Shown here: in pieces, positions 7,562 through 14,499 of the stretch
How positions within the stretch are numbered: position 1 is the first letter of the stretch
Layout: the number at the start of each line of letters is the position of its first letter
Program-made: the position numbers and the translations under genes
Notes under the pieces: generated by a model
Databases searched by the model: none
What the model was told of the DNA's origin: nothing
Seen by the model: the letters and a program-made list of their open reading frames with translations, nothing else
Assembly: GCA_046483025.1 (NCBI GenBank)
Contig: JAWODZ010000057.1
Location: 1-15,177, forward strand
Direction of reading: 5' to 3'
Length of the DNA: 15,177 nucleotides
Source of the DNA: CAYUAG01 sp046483025
Lineage (GTDB): Bacteria; Zhuqueibacterota; QNDG01; CAYUAG01

Positions 7562-8748
7562 GGGGAATATGAATTTATACCAAATTTCTTTTGTAAATTA
7601 TCCTTAGATAAATTTCCATGGTAATAGCTATCAAGATATTTTTTTTTGATTTTCATAGTAAAAGCAGTCGGTTGGTCAGCTGACAGACCAAATATCTTGT
7701 CTCCCAGATCAATATTCATGATTATGTATTCATCGGGATTTACCTGGAGAGTATGTCCATAAGAGGCAAGAATGTTGAATATATTGTCCTTAAGATCGGA
7801 TATTTTATTTTTTAGGTTTACTTCATCATCAGATTTTTTATTATGTGCCTGTTCCTGATTTTTATGCATATATTTATTAAAAAAATCTTTATATTTGTAA
7901 GGACTGAACATGTATTCTGGTATTTCTAAAAAGAATATTACTCCAAAATTACTGAAATAGAATCCGTTATTATATAAAGGACGGTGAAAGGGCTGGGATT
8001 TATTTAAATTCTCATTAATTATTTCATTCATAATTTCAATGCTGGAGTTAATATCTCTATTTGGTTCAGAAACACTATAGGTTATGCTCTTTTTAAGGTC
8101 TTCGTCATTTATTTTTTGTTCACGGTATTGATTTAATGTCCGGTAAGTAATTTGTGAAGTTAAAAAAAGATTGTTTGTTTTTGGGCCTCCCCAGTTATCA
8201 AAGTCGATAATTAATGCTATTTTATCATTATTGTTTAAGTTTCTCAAGGATGAGGTATATTTTTTATGAAAGATGAATATATTATTTTTTAAATTTTGTA
8301 CAATCTCTTCTTTAGATTCAGCAGTATTTTTTTTAGTAACAAATGAATCTAAAATATTCTTATCATTATCTGATTGAAAAGATTTCATTCCTTCCTGAAT
8401 TTTTACTAATCTGTTTTTATTTTGCACATTTGATGTGTCAAAAGAGGATTTCTGTTTCTTCAGATGTTCCATACGGTTATTAAATATTTTAACTCTTAAT
8501 TGTTCGTAAGGATTTTGCTGGATATGAAAAATTAAACCGAATTCTGGTATGTAGACACCTTTGGTGTTGTGGGGTGAAAAACGTTTGTGAGCAGAATCTT
8601 TATACATTATTTTATCCAGAATTTTTTCCATGGTTTTTATATCCCGGTTTATTTTTTCTCTGTTATGCTCCTGGGCTTTTAATAAAGGTGTGAGCTGAAA
8701 ACCAAAAAAAATACTCAGTAATAATAAACAGTTTATGTTATGTTTCAT
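7558..8748 (-). CDS. Exported protein of unknown function with two copies of one domain
   Basis: I do not recognise the family. Residues 1-25 form a signal peptide (KHN, hydrophobic LLLLSIFFGF, cleavage likely near LLKAQ) and there is no lipobox, so the protein is probably periplasmic. The mature part is an internal duplication. Copy 1 (about 31-225) has INRDIKTMEKILDKIM, GVYIPEFGLIFHI, LKNNIFIFHKKY, KIALIIDFDN and a C-terminal INDEDLKKSI. Copy 2 (about 232-391) has INSSIEIMNEIINENL, GFYFSNFGVIFFLEI, LKDNIFNILASY, EYIIMNIDLGD and LSKDNLQKKF. Copy 1 has a longer Lys/Asn-rich linker (about 90-147). AGGAG lies 9 bases before ATG. The gene starts 46 bp after the anti-sigma gene in the same direction, which suggests a sensor, anti-sigma partner or effector of that system. 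It is Lys/Asn/Ile-rich and notably AT-rich compared with tex and the activase. Confidence 0.75.
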   Translation of the reverse strand: MKHNINCLLLLSIFFGFQLTPLLKAQEHNREKINRDIKTMEKILDKIMYKDSAHKRFSPHNTKGVYIPEFGLIFHIQQNPYEQLRVKIFNNRMEHLKKQKSSFDTSNVQNKNRLVKIQEGMKSFQSDNDKNILDSFVTKKNTAESKEEIVQNLKNNIFIFHKKYTSSLRNLNNNDKIALIIDFDNWGGPKTNNLFLTSQITYRTLNQYREQKINDEDLKKSITYSVSEPNRDINSSIEIMNEIINENLNKSQPFHRPLYNNGFYFSNFGVIFFLEIPEYMFSPYKYKDFFNKYMHKNQEQAHNKKSDDEVNLKNKISDLKDNIFNILASYGHTLQVNPDEYIIMNIDLGDKIFGLSADQPTAFTMKIKKKYLDSYYHGNLSKDNLQKKFGINSYSP

Positions 8749-8794
8749 GGATTAATTTCTCCTGTAATTTATGATAGTGTCAAAAATCTTAGTT

Positions 8795-9475
8795 TTATTT
8801 TTTCTCAATGTGTAGTGAAGCATAATCAACTAAATCACTCAATACATCGCGGGTCTGAGAAAAATTATTTTCAGTTGTCTGTTGCAGATTTGCCAGATCC
8901 TGGTAAAACAACCTAAAATCATTTAATCGTTGAGATTGTAACTGTTCGGTAACACTGTTCAAAGTTTGAGTAAATTCAACTTTTTGTTGATATTGACTTT
9001 GTTCGATAAGTTCGGAAACTAACTGAATAGTCTCTTCACGGGAATTGCTTATAGCTTTCTGAACTGCAGCATTGAGATTTTCAGAGTAATTATCTTTGCG
9101 GGGAAATATACTGAAGGAGACATGCCAGTTTCCATCAATTTGTCTGGCCTGAAAATTAAAAACAGAAAGCAGAAGGAACAGAAAGAAAACTGCTGCCGGA
9201 ACTGCAAGTGCAAATTTTTGGGACACACTGAATGATTTAATATTTTCTTTTATTCTTTGCAACCAGGTTTCAGGTTTTTGGGAGAAAACAAGGTTTATAT
9301 CAGGATCTTTGTCTTCCCAGGTTCCCAGAATTTTTTTAGTGTCCGTTAATTCACGATATATTTTTTTACAGGATGAACATGATTCTATATGTTTCAGGAG
9401 ACATTTTTTTTTGTCCTCATTAATTTCATCATAAATTAAAGAAATTATTTTTTCAGGACTTTCATTACATTTCAT
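8795..9475 (-). CDS. Zinc-finger (zf-HC2) membrane-anchored anti-sigma factor
   Basis: The 226-residue protein has a cytoplasmic anti-sigma zinc-finger motif H-x3-C-x2-C (His29, Cys33, Cys36, in HIESCSSCKK); Cys3 is a possible fourth ligand. One membrane segment follows at about 88-108 (FALAVPAAVFFLFLLLSVFN). Then comes a ~115-residue extracytoplasmic part rich in Gln/Glu/Leu that looks coiled-coil (about 133-215). Known relatives bind the cognate ECF sigma factor at the inner membrane and release it on an envelope signal. The ATG at 9475 lies inside the 3' end of the sigma gene (11-bp overlap) with AGAGGTG 7 bases upstream, so the two are co-transcribed and probably translationally coupled. 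The long coiled-coil tail is the likely signal-sensing part and could bind the exported protein encoded next; this is inference. Confidence 0.85.
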   Translation of the reverse strand: MKCNESPEKIISLIYDEINEDKKKCLLKHIESCSSCKKIYRELTDTKKILGTWEDKDPDINLVFSQKPETWLQRIKENIKSFSVSQKFALAVPAAVFFLFLLLSVFNFQARQIDGNWHVSFSIFPRKDNYSENLNAAVQKAISNSREETIQLVSELIEQSQYQQKVEFTQTLNSVTEQLQSQRLNDFRLFYQDLANLQQTTENNFSQTRDVLSDLVDYASLHIEKK

Positions 9476-10058
9476 GGAAAAACACCTCTTTAGTTAATTC
9501 AGCTTTTTTAAAATTATCTTTTAATGCTTTCAATCCATAATACAATCTTGATTTAACTGTATTAACTGGTTGTCCCAAAATATCAGCAATTTCTCTGAAT
9601 TTTAAACCCTGATACTGTTTCATAATAATTACCACTCTTTGTTCTTCCGGGATTTTCTGTAATTGTTCTTTCAGCAGGTTTTCAATCTGTTTTTTGTTCA
9701 GAATCTTGTCAGGTGAATTGTCATCATTTGCGGGTAATTGAACTGGTATATAATGTTGTTCTTCATTAGTTTGATCACAACTCAGGTGGTTTCTTTTTTT
9801 ATTGTTTCTGTGTTCGTCTCTACACAGGTTTAAGGCAATTCTGTATATCCAGGGAGAAAATTTATGTGGATCTTTTAATTTTTTTAATTTCATATATACT
9901 CTAATAAAGGTTTTCTGACAGACATCTTTAGCACTATTTTTATTGGAAAGATTCCTGTATATAAAATTGTATATTGGTTTTTCCCAACGTTTAACCAGCC
10001 TGTTAAAGCTATTTATATCGCCATCAAGAAATCTGTTAATAAGTTCAGCATCTGTCAT
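9465..10058 (-). CDS. ECF-type RNA polymerase sigma factor (sigma-70 family, group 4)
   Basis: The 197 residues have only regions 2 and 4, as in ECF sigma factors. Region 2 (about 8-82) includes LINRFLDGDINSFNRLVKRW, IYNFIYRNLSNKNSAKDVCQ with the core-binding Asp, and FSPWIYRIALNLCRDEHR. Region 4 (about 125-185) includes IPEEQRVVIIMKQYQGLKF, REIADILGQPVNTVKSRLYY (helix-turn-helix) and GLKALKDNF. The linker between them (about 85-125) is long and polar. The gene heads an operon with the overlapping anti-sigma gene and the exported-protein gene. AAGGA lies about 13 bases before ATG, rather far. A sequence resembling RpoE-type promoters lies just upstream, so autoregulation is likely. Which ECF group it belongs to was not determined. 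Confidence 0.93.
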   Translation of the reverse strand: MTDAELINRFLDGDINSFNRLVKRWEKPIYNFIYRNLSNKNSAKDVCQKTFIRVYMKLKKLKDPHKFSPWIYRIALNLCRDEHRNNKKRNHLSCDQTNEEQHYIPVQLPANDDNSPDKILNKKQIENLLKEQLQKIPEEQRVVIIMKQYQGLKFREIADILGQPVNTVKSRLYYGLKALKDNFKKAELTKEVFFHEM

Positions 10059-10091
10059 ATGAGTCAGTATATCCTTGTTTTCTCTTTATAT

Positions 10092-10120
10092 TTAGACGTA
10101 TTTAAAAGGAAAAAAGTTTT
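10092..10120 (-). promoter_or_regulatory. Candidate autoregulatory ECF promoter of the sigma/anti-sigma operon
   Basis: On the minus strand AAAACTT (10120-10114) is separated by 16 bases from GTCTAA (10097-10092). E. coli RpoE-type promoters have a GGAACTT-like -35 and a GTCAAA/TCTGA-like -10 at this spacing. The site lies 33 bases before the sigma start codon, leaving a leader of about 25 bases with AAGGA. The -35 lacks the usual GG. The match was made by eye and the real consensus of this sigma factor is unknown. Confidence 0.45.
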
Positions 10121-10141
10121 ATAAAAAATTAATTTTTTTTC

Positions 10142-10170
10142 TTGCTTCACTGTCTATTATTTTTTATATT
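10142..10170 (+). promoter_or_regulatory. Sigma70-type promoter for the tRNA-His/tRNA-Glu transcript
   Basis: TTGCTT (10142-10147), a 17-base spacer, and TATATT (10165-10170) lie 13 bases before the tRNA-His gene, so transcription would start near 10177. The two tRNAs are 14 bases apart and share one downstream terminator, fitting a single transcript. The promoter is divergent from the sigma-operon promoter. Confidence 0.7.
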
Positions 10171-10182
10171 ATGGACTTGAAT

Positions 10183-10257
10183 GGTGAGTATAGCTCAGTT
10201 GGCTAGAGCGCAAGATTGTGGTTCTTGATGTCACGGGTTCGAATCCCGTTACTCACC
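10183..10257 (+). tRNA. tRNA-His (anticodon GTG)
   Basis: A full cloverleaf can be drawn: acceptor GTGAGTA (10184-10190) pairs with TACTCAC (10250-10256); D arm GCTC/GAGC; anticodon stem CAAGA/TCTTG around TTGTGGT with anticodon GTG at 10218-10220; T arm ACGGG-TTCGAAT-CCCGT. The extra G(-1) at 10183 opposite C73 at 10257 is the identity element typical of bacterial tRNA-His. The 3' CCA is not fully encoded (CAA follows C73), so it must be added after transcription. Confidence 0.95.
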
Positions 10258-10271
10258 CAATTTTTTTGATT

Positions 10272-10344
10272 GTCCCCATCGTCTAGTGGCCTAGGACTCA
10301 GGGTTTTCATCCCTGCAACAGGGGTTCGACTCCCCTTGGGGGCA
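10272..10344 (+). tRNA. tRNA-Glu (anticodon TTC)
   Basis: Acceptor GTCCCCA (10272-10278) pairs with TGGGGGC (10337-10343), with one T-G wobble. The anticodon stem CAGGG/CCCTG encloses TTTTCAT with anticodon TTC at 10306-10308. The T arm is AGGGG-TTCGACT-CCCCT. The discriminator is A at 10344 and CCA is not encoded. It follows tRNA-His by 14 bases in the same transcript. Confidence 0.94.
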
Positions 10345-10345
10345 C

Positions 10346-10389
10346 AAAAAAGCCCGACTAATAAGAATTATCCAACGGGCTTTTTTTTT
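10346..10389 (+). terminator. Rho-independent terminator after the tRNA pair
   Basis: GCCCG (10352-10356) and CGGGC (10376-10380) form the stem, extended by A6 on the left and T9 on the right (10381-10389). The 19-base loop contains a second small pairing, TAAT-AAGA-ATTA. The A run on the other side could also let it work on minus-strand transcripts. It separates the tRNAs from the sulfatase-like cluster, which therefore needs its own promoter. Confidence 0.85.
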
Positions 10390-10424
10390 AATAAAATTAT
10401 AAAATTAAATAAATATTTTGATAT

Positions 10425-10440
10425 TGTGATAAAAATCACA
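10425..10440. promoter_or_regulatory. Perfect Crp-type palindrome (TGTGA-N6-TCACA) abutting the ribosome binding site
   Basis: TGTGATAAAAATCACA is a perfect dyad and fits the E. coli Crp half-sites TGTGA/TCACA with 6-base spacing. It ends exactly where the GGAAGG ribosome binding site of the sulfatase-like gene begins (10441). A Crp/Fnr-family protein bound here would lie downstream of any promoter in 10390-10424 and so would more likely repress or block than activate. As RNA it could also form a 6-bp hairpin next to the ribosome binding site. No regulator gene is in the window. Confidence 0.5.
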
Positions 10441-10450
10441 GGAAGGATGT

Positions 10451-11908
10451 ATGTCTGTAAAAAAAATAAATATAGTTTTAATTGTCATTGATGCTTTACG
10501 GGCAAAAAATTTAGGATGCTATGGGATGATTGGCAACCCCAGTCCCCATATTGACCAATTAGCGCACCAAAGCATACTTTTTGAGAATGCTTATGCTGCC
10601 TGGAACACAACCGATCAGAGTCTGACATCGATTTTAACCGGGAAATATCCCAGAACTAACGGGCTTATGAATCATGGAGATAAAGTAACCGCTGAAGTGA
10701 GAGAGAGATTTAACAGAACCGGGAGTAAATTACTGGCAGAAATTTTAAAGCAAACCGGTTATAAAACCATGGCTGTTGACTGGATGGGACGATGGTTTAA
10801 ACGGGGTTTTGATTACTATGGGTACAATATTCAAAGAGATATTGCAGATCAGCTGAAATATTATTTAAATCTTCCCCGTCAGTATTTTCAGTATCTGACT
10901 GCTCATCTGCCCATATTAAAATGCTATAAACCTATGCGCAAGAAAACTGTTAAAGATGTGGCAAAAGGAATTAAAGACGTATTAAGTACATTTTCCTTTA
11001 CCTTTAATCTGGCTAAGCTTCAGGATGCTGCTTTTGTTACTGATATTGCCAATTCTCTGATATCTGAAAAATACTCTGATCCTTTTTTTATGTTTTTGCA
11101 CTACTGGGATACTCATACCCCTTATCACAGTCCTAAAAGTTTTATGGAGGGAAACTATAATAAGAATGATCCTGTTTCTTTTTTAAGTGCCAAGTATCGG
11201 GGTTCGGTTTCTTATGTGGATTACCATCTGGGCAGATTGTTTGCTCAGTTAAAAAAAATCAATGCCTGGGATGATACTCTTTTAATTATTACCTCCGATC
11301 ATGGTGACAGCCTGACTGAGCATGATATATATTTTGATCATCATGGATTATATGAACAGACAACCCATGTGCCTCTATTATTACACTGTCCGGATTTGTT
11401 TGAAAAAGGTAAACGGGTCAAGGGATTGGTTCAGCATATTGATCTTTTACCTACTCTATACGAAATCCTGGATAATGATTATTCCTCGGAAGCATTGGAT
11501 GGATCTTCCTTGTTTCCTCTCATTGAAAAAGACAAGCACATCAGAGATAAGGTGTTTATGGAAGAATCATATGTACAGAGGAAAGCTGCAATCCGTTCTG
11601 AAAAGTACAAATACATTATGGCTCTGGATGGAAAAGGGTGGTGCAATTATTGTCAAAAGGTTCATGTGGGATTGCAAGAGTTATATGATCTTGATGATGA
11701 TCCCCGGGAGTTACATGATCTGACCGCAGAAAAAAAATCAAAAACCAGGAAGATGAAATCTTTGCTTAAAGATATTATCAACAATCTTGATAGAAAACGA
11801 AATGAAAGTATATCCAATAACCAGGATAATGAGAAGAAGGATACTTCTAATGCAGATGAAGAAAAGGCAGTACGCAAACGGTTAAAGGGATTAGGATATA
11901 TTTCTTGA
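10451..11908 (+). CDS. Sulfatase-like hydrolase/transferase (alkaline phosphatase superfamily) with Thr nucleophile
   Basis: The fold is recognisable from metal-site motifs: VLIVIDALR (9-17, Asp14), a WDTHTPYH segment (219-226), IITSDHGDSL (279-288, Asp283/His284), and FDHHGLYEQTTHVPLLLHCP (295-314). At the nucleophile position, true sulfatases have Cys/Ser-x-Pro-x-Arg before LLTG. Here the segment is TDQSLTSILTG (54-64), so Thr54 takes that place and neither Pro nor Arg is present. This argues against a formylglycine sulfatase and for a phospho- or phosphoglycerol-type hydrolase or transferase of the superfamily. The C-terminus LKGLGYIS resembles the LxxLGYI end common in this clade. No signal peptide or membrane segment is seen, so it appears cytoplasmic. 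GGAAGG lies 4 bases before ATG 10451. It heads a tightly packed cluster with glycosyl-, sulfo- and methyltransferases, which suggests surface glycan or lipid modification. Confidence 0.85.
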   Translation: MSVKKINIVLIVIDALRAKNLGCYGMIGNPSPHIDQLAHQSILFENAYAAWNTTDQSLTSILTGKYPRTNGLMNHGDKVTAEVRERFNRTGSKLLAEILKQTGYKTMAVDWMGRWFKRGFDYYGYNIQRDIADQLKYYLNLPRQYFQYLTAHLPILKCYKPMRKKTVKDVAKGIKDVLSTFSFTFNLAKLQDAAFVTDIANSLISEKYSDPFFMFLHYWDTHTPYHSPKSFMEGNYNKNDPVSFLSAKYRGSVSYVDYHLGRLFAQLKKINAWDDTLLIITSDHGDSLTEHDIYFDHHGLYEQTTHVPLLLHCPDLFEKGKRVKGLVQHIDLLPTLYEILDNDYSSEALDGSSLFPLIEKDKHIRDKVFMEESYVQRKAAIRSEKYKYIMALDGKGWCNYCQKVHVGLQELYDLDDDPRELHDLTAEKKSKTRKMKSLLKDIINNLDRKRNESISNNQDNEKKDTSNADEEKAVRKRLKGLGYIS

Positions 11909-12552
11909 AAAATAAAACTGAATATCCTGAAGAAGAAAAACGTTTACCCCATAAAAAACTTTTTTTTATGGGAATTTCAGCAGCACTTACGGTTACCATA
12001 CTTCTCATAATAGGATTAGTAATCAATTCCAGATATACACTACAAGTTCTCTTCATGATCGGTGCCTGTCATCTGGGCGGGCGTCTGGCATTTATCGGAA
12101 CCGGATTAGAATATGGGTTCTCAACTCTATCAGTGATCCTTATTGTTATGGTTTATAATACAGCCTTTGTTTTGTTTTTATATTCCCTTTTTATTAATCT
12201 ATTTGAAAAAATATCCAAATTTAAATTCATATCTTCTCTGCATAAAAAAGTTCATGAAAGCAGAAGGATTCGCAGTAAATGGAATCTTCTAAGCATAGCT
12301 ATCTTTATATGGATTCCGCTTCCAATGACCGGAGGATTAGTTGGCTGTCTTCTTGCCTATTTTGAAGGATATGAAGATAAAGATATACTGCGGGTTGCCC
12401 TTCCTTCTATGTGGTTTGGAGTAATTTCCTGGGCGATTGCCTTTGATAAATTATATTTATATATTAGTAAATTACATCCTGGAAGTACAATATTTATCAC
12501 ATTATTTTTGATAATTGCTCCGATTCTTTACAATTTACTTAAGAAAAAATAG
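11905..12552 (+). CDS. Small multi-pass membrane protein, COG2426/small multidrug export-like
   Basis: The 215 residues hold about five hydrophobic segments: 21-43, 48-70, 73-103, 130-155, and two near the C-terminus (about 165-185 and 195-212). The segment IFIWIPLPMTGGLVGCLLAY (about 133-152) resembles the PLPGTGAWTG signature of the COG2426 (Sm_multidrug_ex, PF06695) family, whose true function is unproven despite the name. The start is TTG at 11905, overlapping the preceding TGA by 4 bases (TTGA). AGGA lies 8 bases upstream, which favours this over the ATG at 11968. The overlap indicates translational coupling to the sulfatase-like gene. A transport or membrane-scaffold role in the cluster is inference. 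Confidence 0.68.
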   Translation: MKNKTEYPEEEKRLPHKKLFFMGISAALTVTILLIIGLVINSRYTLQVLFMIGACHLGGRLAFIGTGLEYGFSTLSVILIVMVYNTAFVLFLYSLFINLFEKISKFKFISSLHKKVHESRRIRSKWNLLSIAIFIWIPLPMTGGLVGCLLAYFEGYEDKDILRVALPSMWFGVISWAIAFDKLYLYISKLHPGSTIFITLFLIIAPILYNLLKKK

Positions 12553-12567
12553 GGGTGATACTGTTTC

Positions 12568-13848
12568 ATGTCTTTTTCTGAATCTTTGATAATGTGTTTT
12601 GCTAATTTAATGCCGCACCATTTTGATGCCACCATCAGGTTTGTGTTTGGAAACAGAATTATATCTTCACAGGTTAAAAAATTTATAAAAAGAAAATTAG
12701 CGAATATACATTCTTTAAATAGAATTTTGGTGGTTGCAGATACAAACATCGGAGATGCTGTACTGCTGCAGAATGCAGTAAATATGCTAAAATCTTATTT
12801 TCCCGAAAGTAAGATAGATTATCTCTATCAAAAAAAAGCTGTTTCTTTAATACGACGTAATCCTTTTATAAACAAAAATTTACCATTTTTCGTTAATAAA
12901 CAGTTTATTACCAGAGAACATAAACAGGGGATCAGTCAATCCATACCATTGCAGAGCTATGACCTTATAATTAATTTTTATCCATTTTTTTCCAAGGGTG
13001 TTTTGAAAGAAGCGAAATGTCCGGTACTCACTCCTCTGCAAATGATCAGAAATATTGTTAAATCACATGATAATAATATTTATTCTCATATACTGGATCA
13101 TTTGAGAATATATATTGATGAAATAGTAGAAAGGCTTCCTATTGATCCTGTACAAAACAGAGAAAAATCAAGTAATGTCATAAATAAGATTTTTCTTTCA
13201 GAAGAAATCCCAGAGAAAGCACATAAGTTTCTTGAAAACTTGAGTATTACAGATACATCCTCTATAGCTATATTGAATCCGGATACTTCTTCCGTATTTA
13301 CCTGTATTCCTGAATTGCTTCAAATTGAGATTCTGGAAAAAATGCTGGAAAATGATTTTTATGATTACATTCTTCTTGGTCCCGGATTTAATTTTAAAGG
13401 TATTGAGAACAGGCTGTATACTCATGTCTCTTCCCCCTTTAAAAAAGAGAAAATAATCATTCTTCCTTCTGATTTATCTATTGATCTTTTTACAGGATTG
13501 ATAGATCGTTCGGATTTATTAATAACCGGAGATACTGCACAGATGCATATTGCTGCCGGTTATAAAGTAAGTGAATATGATCGGCAAATTTTCAGAAACA
13601 AAACTGCTCTTGTTAATATTTTTGGAGCTACCAAATCCGCAATCTACGGATATGATTCTTTTTTACCCAATCATCGAGACAGCGATCAAGATGCTTATAC
13701 CAGAGTATTTGAAGGAACACCGGGTTGTAAGAATTTAACTTGCATACACAAAACTAAAAAGAAATGCCGAAAAGTTAAGTGTTTTCATGGGGTTGATTCT
13801 GAAGAAATAATAGATTATATTAAACAATATTTATTACAAGTTAAGTGA
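12568..13848 (+). CDS. Glycosyltransferase family 9 (heptosyltransferase-like)
   Basis: GT9 enzymes transfer sugars such as ADP-heptose to lipopolysaccharide core or related glycans at the cytoplasmic face. The N-terminal Rossmann motif is RILVVADTNIGDAVLLQNA (52-70), followed by a FPESKIDYLYQ strand (83-93). The C-terminal domain has the signature SDLLITGDTAQMHIAAG (about 314-330), equivalent to ADLVIGNDSGPMHLAA in relatives, then ALVNIFGATKSAIYGYD. Near the end four Cys are spaced C-x4-C-x7-C-x4-C (about 391-410), an expanded version of the Cys cluster often found at GT9 C-termini. Residues 1-45, before the Rossmann fold, form a longer and more helical lead than usual. The ribosome binding site AGGGGTGAT overlaps the stop of the preceding gene. 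The acceptor is unknown. Confidence 0.84.
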   Translation: MSFSESLIMCFANLMPHHFDATIRFVFGNRIISSQVKKFIKRKLANIHSLNRILVVADTNIGDAVLLQNAVNMLKSYFPESKIDYLYQKKAVSLIRRNPFINKNLPFFVNKQFITREHKQGISQSIPLQSYDLIINFYPFFSKGVLKEAKCPVLTPLQMIRNIVKSHDNNIYSHILDHLRIYIDEIVERLPIDPVQNREKSSNVINKIFLSEEIPEKAHKFLENLSITDTSSIAILNPDTSSVFTCIPELLQIEILEKMLENDFYDYILLGPGFNFKGIENRLYTHVSSPFKKEKIIILPSDLSIDLFTGLIDRSDLLITGDTAQMHIAAGYKVSEYDRQIFRNKTALVNIFGATKSAIYGYDSFLPNHRDSDQDAYTRVFEGTPGCKNLTCIHKTKKKCRKVKCFHGVDSEEIIDYIKQYLLQVK

Positions 13849-13868
13849 AATGTAATTGTGGGAGGAAT

Positions 13869-14471
13869 ATGTTTTCATTTATAAAAAGAATTTTCAGGTC
13901 AAAAAATGATGAAATTATTATAGTATCCGGCCTGCCCCGTTCCGGAACATCTATGATGATGCAGATTCTGGAAAAGGGAGGACTGGAGATTATAACTGAT
14001 AATGTTCGCAGAGCAGATAAAGATAATCCTAAAGGGTACTATGAATTTGAAAAGGTAAAAGAAATTGAAAAGGACACTTCCTGGCTTTCTGCATGCAGGG
14101 GGAAAGTAGTAAAAATGGTTTCCATGCTGTTGTTTGAGCTTCCTGATAACCGTAGGTACAAGATTGTTTTCATGCAAAGAAATATGGGTGAAATCCTTGC
14201 CTCTCAGAAGAAAATGCTGCAGAGACTTAACAAGGAGGATGGTCAGGAAGATGAAAAAATCAAGAAAGGATATGAAAAGCATCTCAGAAAAATCACAAAC
14301 TGGCTTCAGAAAAGAAAGAATTGTCATGTTTTCTATGTTTCTTACAATAATATTCTCAAAGAACCGGATGTTCATATTAAAAAGTTAAATAAGTTTTTCA
14401 ATAACAGACTGGATGAACAGCAGATGTTAAAAGTTGTTGACTATTCCCTGTATAGACAGAGAAAACAGTAA
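13869..14471 (+). CDS. Small sulfotransferase-family protein
   Basis: The protein has the PAPS-binding layout of sulfotransferases: the 5'-phosphosulfate loop VSGLPRSGTSMMMQIL (about 19-34), a KIVFMQRNMGEILASQ segment (3'-phosphate site with Arg and Ser, equivalent to vvRdPrdvlvS), and FYVSYNNILKEPDVHIKKL (equivalent to lrYEdLledP). At about 200 residues it is near the short end for the family. It would transfer sulfate from PAPS to a glycan, lipid or small molecule; the acceptor is not readable. I start at ATG 13869, preceded by GGGAGG with a short 3-base gap. The alternative is GTG 13845, which overlaps the GT9 stop by 4 bases (GTGA) and would add 8 Cys-containing residues but has only a weak ribosome binding site. 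Confidence 0.8.
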   Translation: MFSFIKRIFRSKNDEIIIVSGLPRSGTSMMMQILEKGGLEIITDNVRRADKDNPKGYYEFEKVKEIEKDTSWLSACRGKVVKMVSMLLFELPDNRRYKIVFMQRNMGEILASQKKMLQRLNKEDGQEDEKIKKGYEKHLRKITNWLQKRKNCHVFYVSYNNILKEPDVHIKKLNKFFNNRLDEQQMLKVVDYSLYRQRKQ

Positions 14472-14499
14472 GAGGCAGGATATATAAAATTGCATTTAT

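Noticed and set aside
7558..8748. Exported protein as a lipoprotein
   Set aside because: A Cys occurs at residue 7 but before the hydrophobic core, and there is no lipobox at the predicted cleavage site.
10272..10450. tRNA-Glu 3' end as integration site of a genomic island
   Set aside because: I see no integrase and no repeated copy of the tRNA 3' end elsewhere in the window, and a normal terminator follows directly.
10270..10491. Plus-strand open frame across tRNA-Glu and the terminator
   Set aside because: It overlaps a complete tRNA, a terminator and the start of the sulfatase-like gene; it is open by chance.
10451..11908. Annotation as a standard arylsulfatase
   Set aside because: The formylglycine motif is absent (Thr with neither Pro nor Arg), so sulfatase activity should not be assumed.
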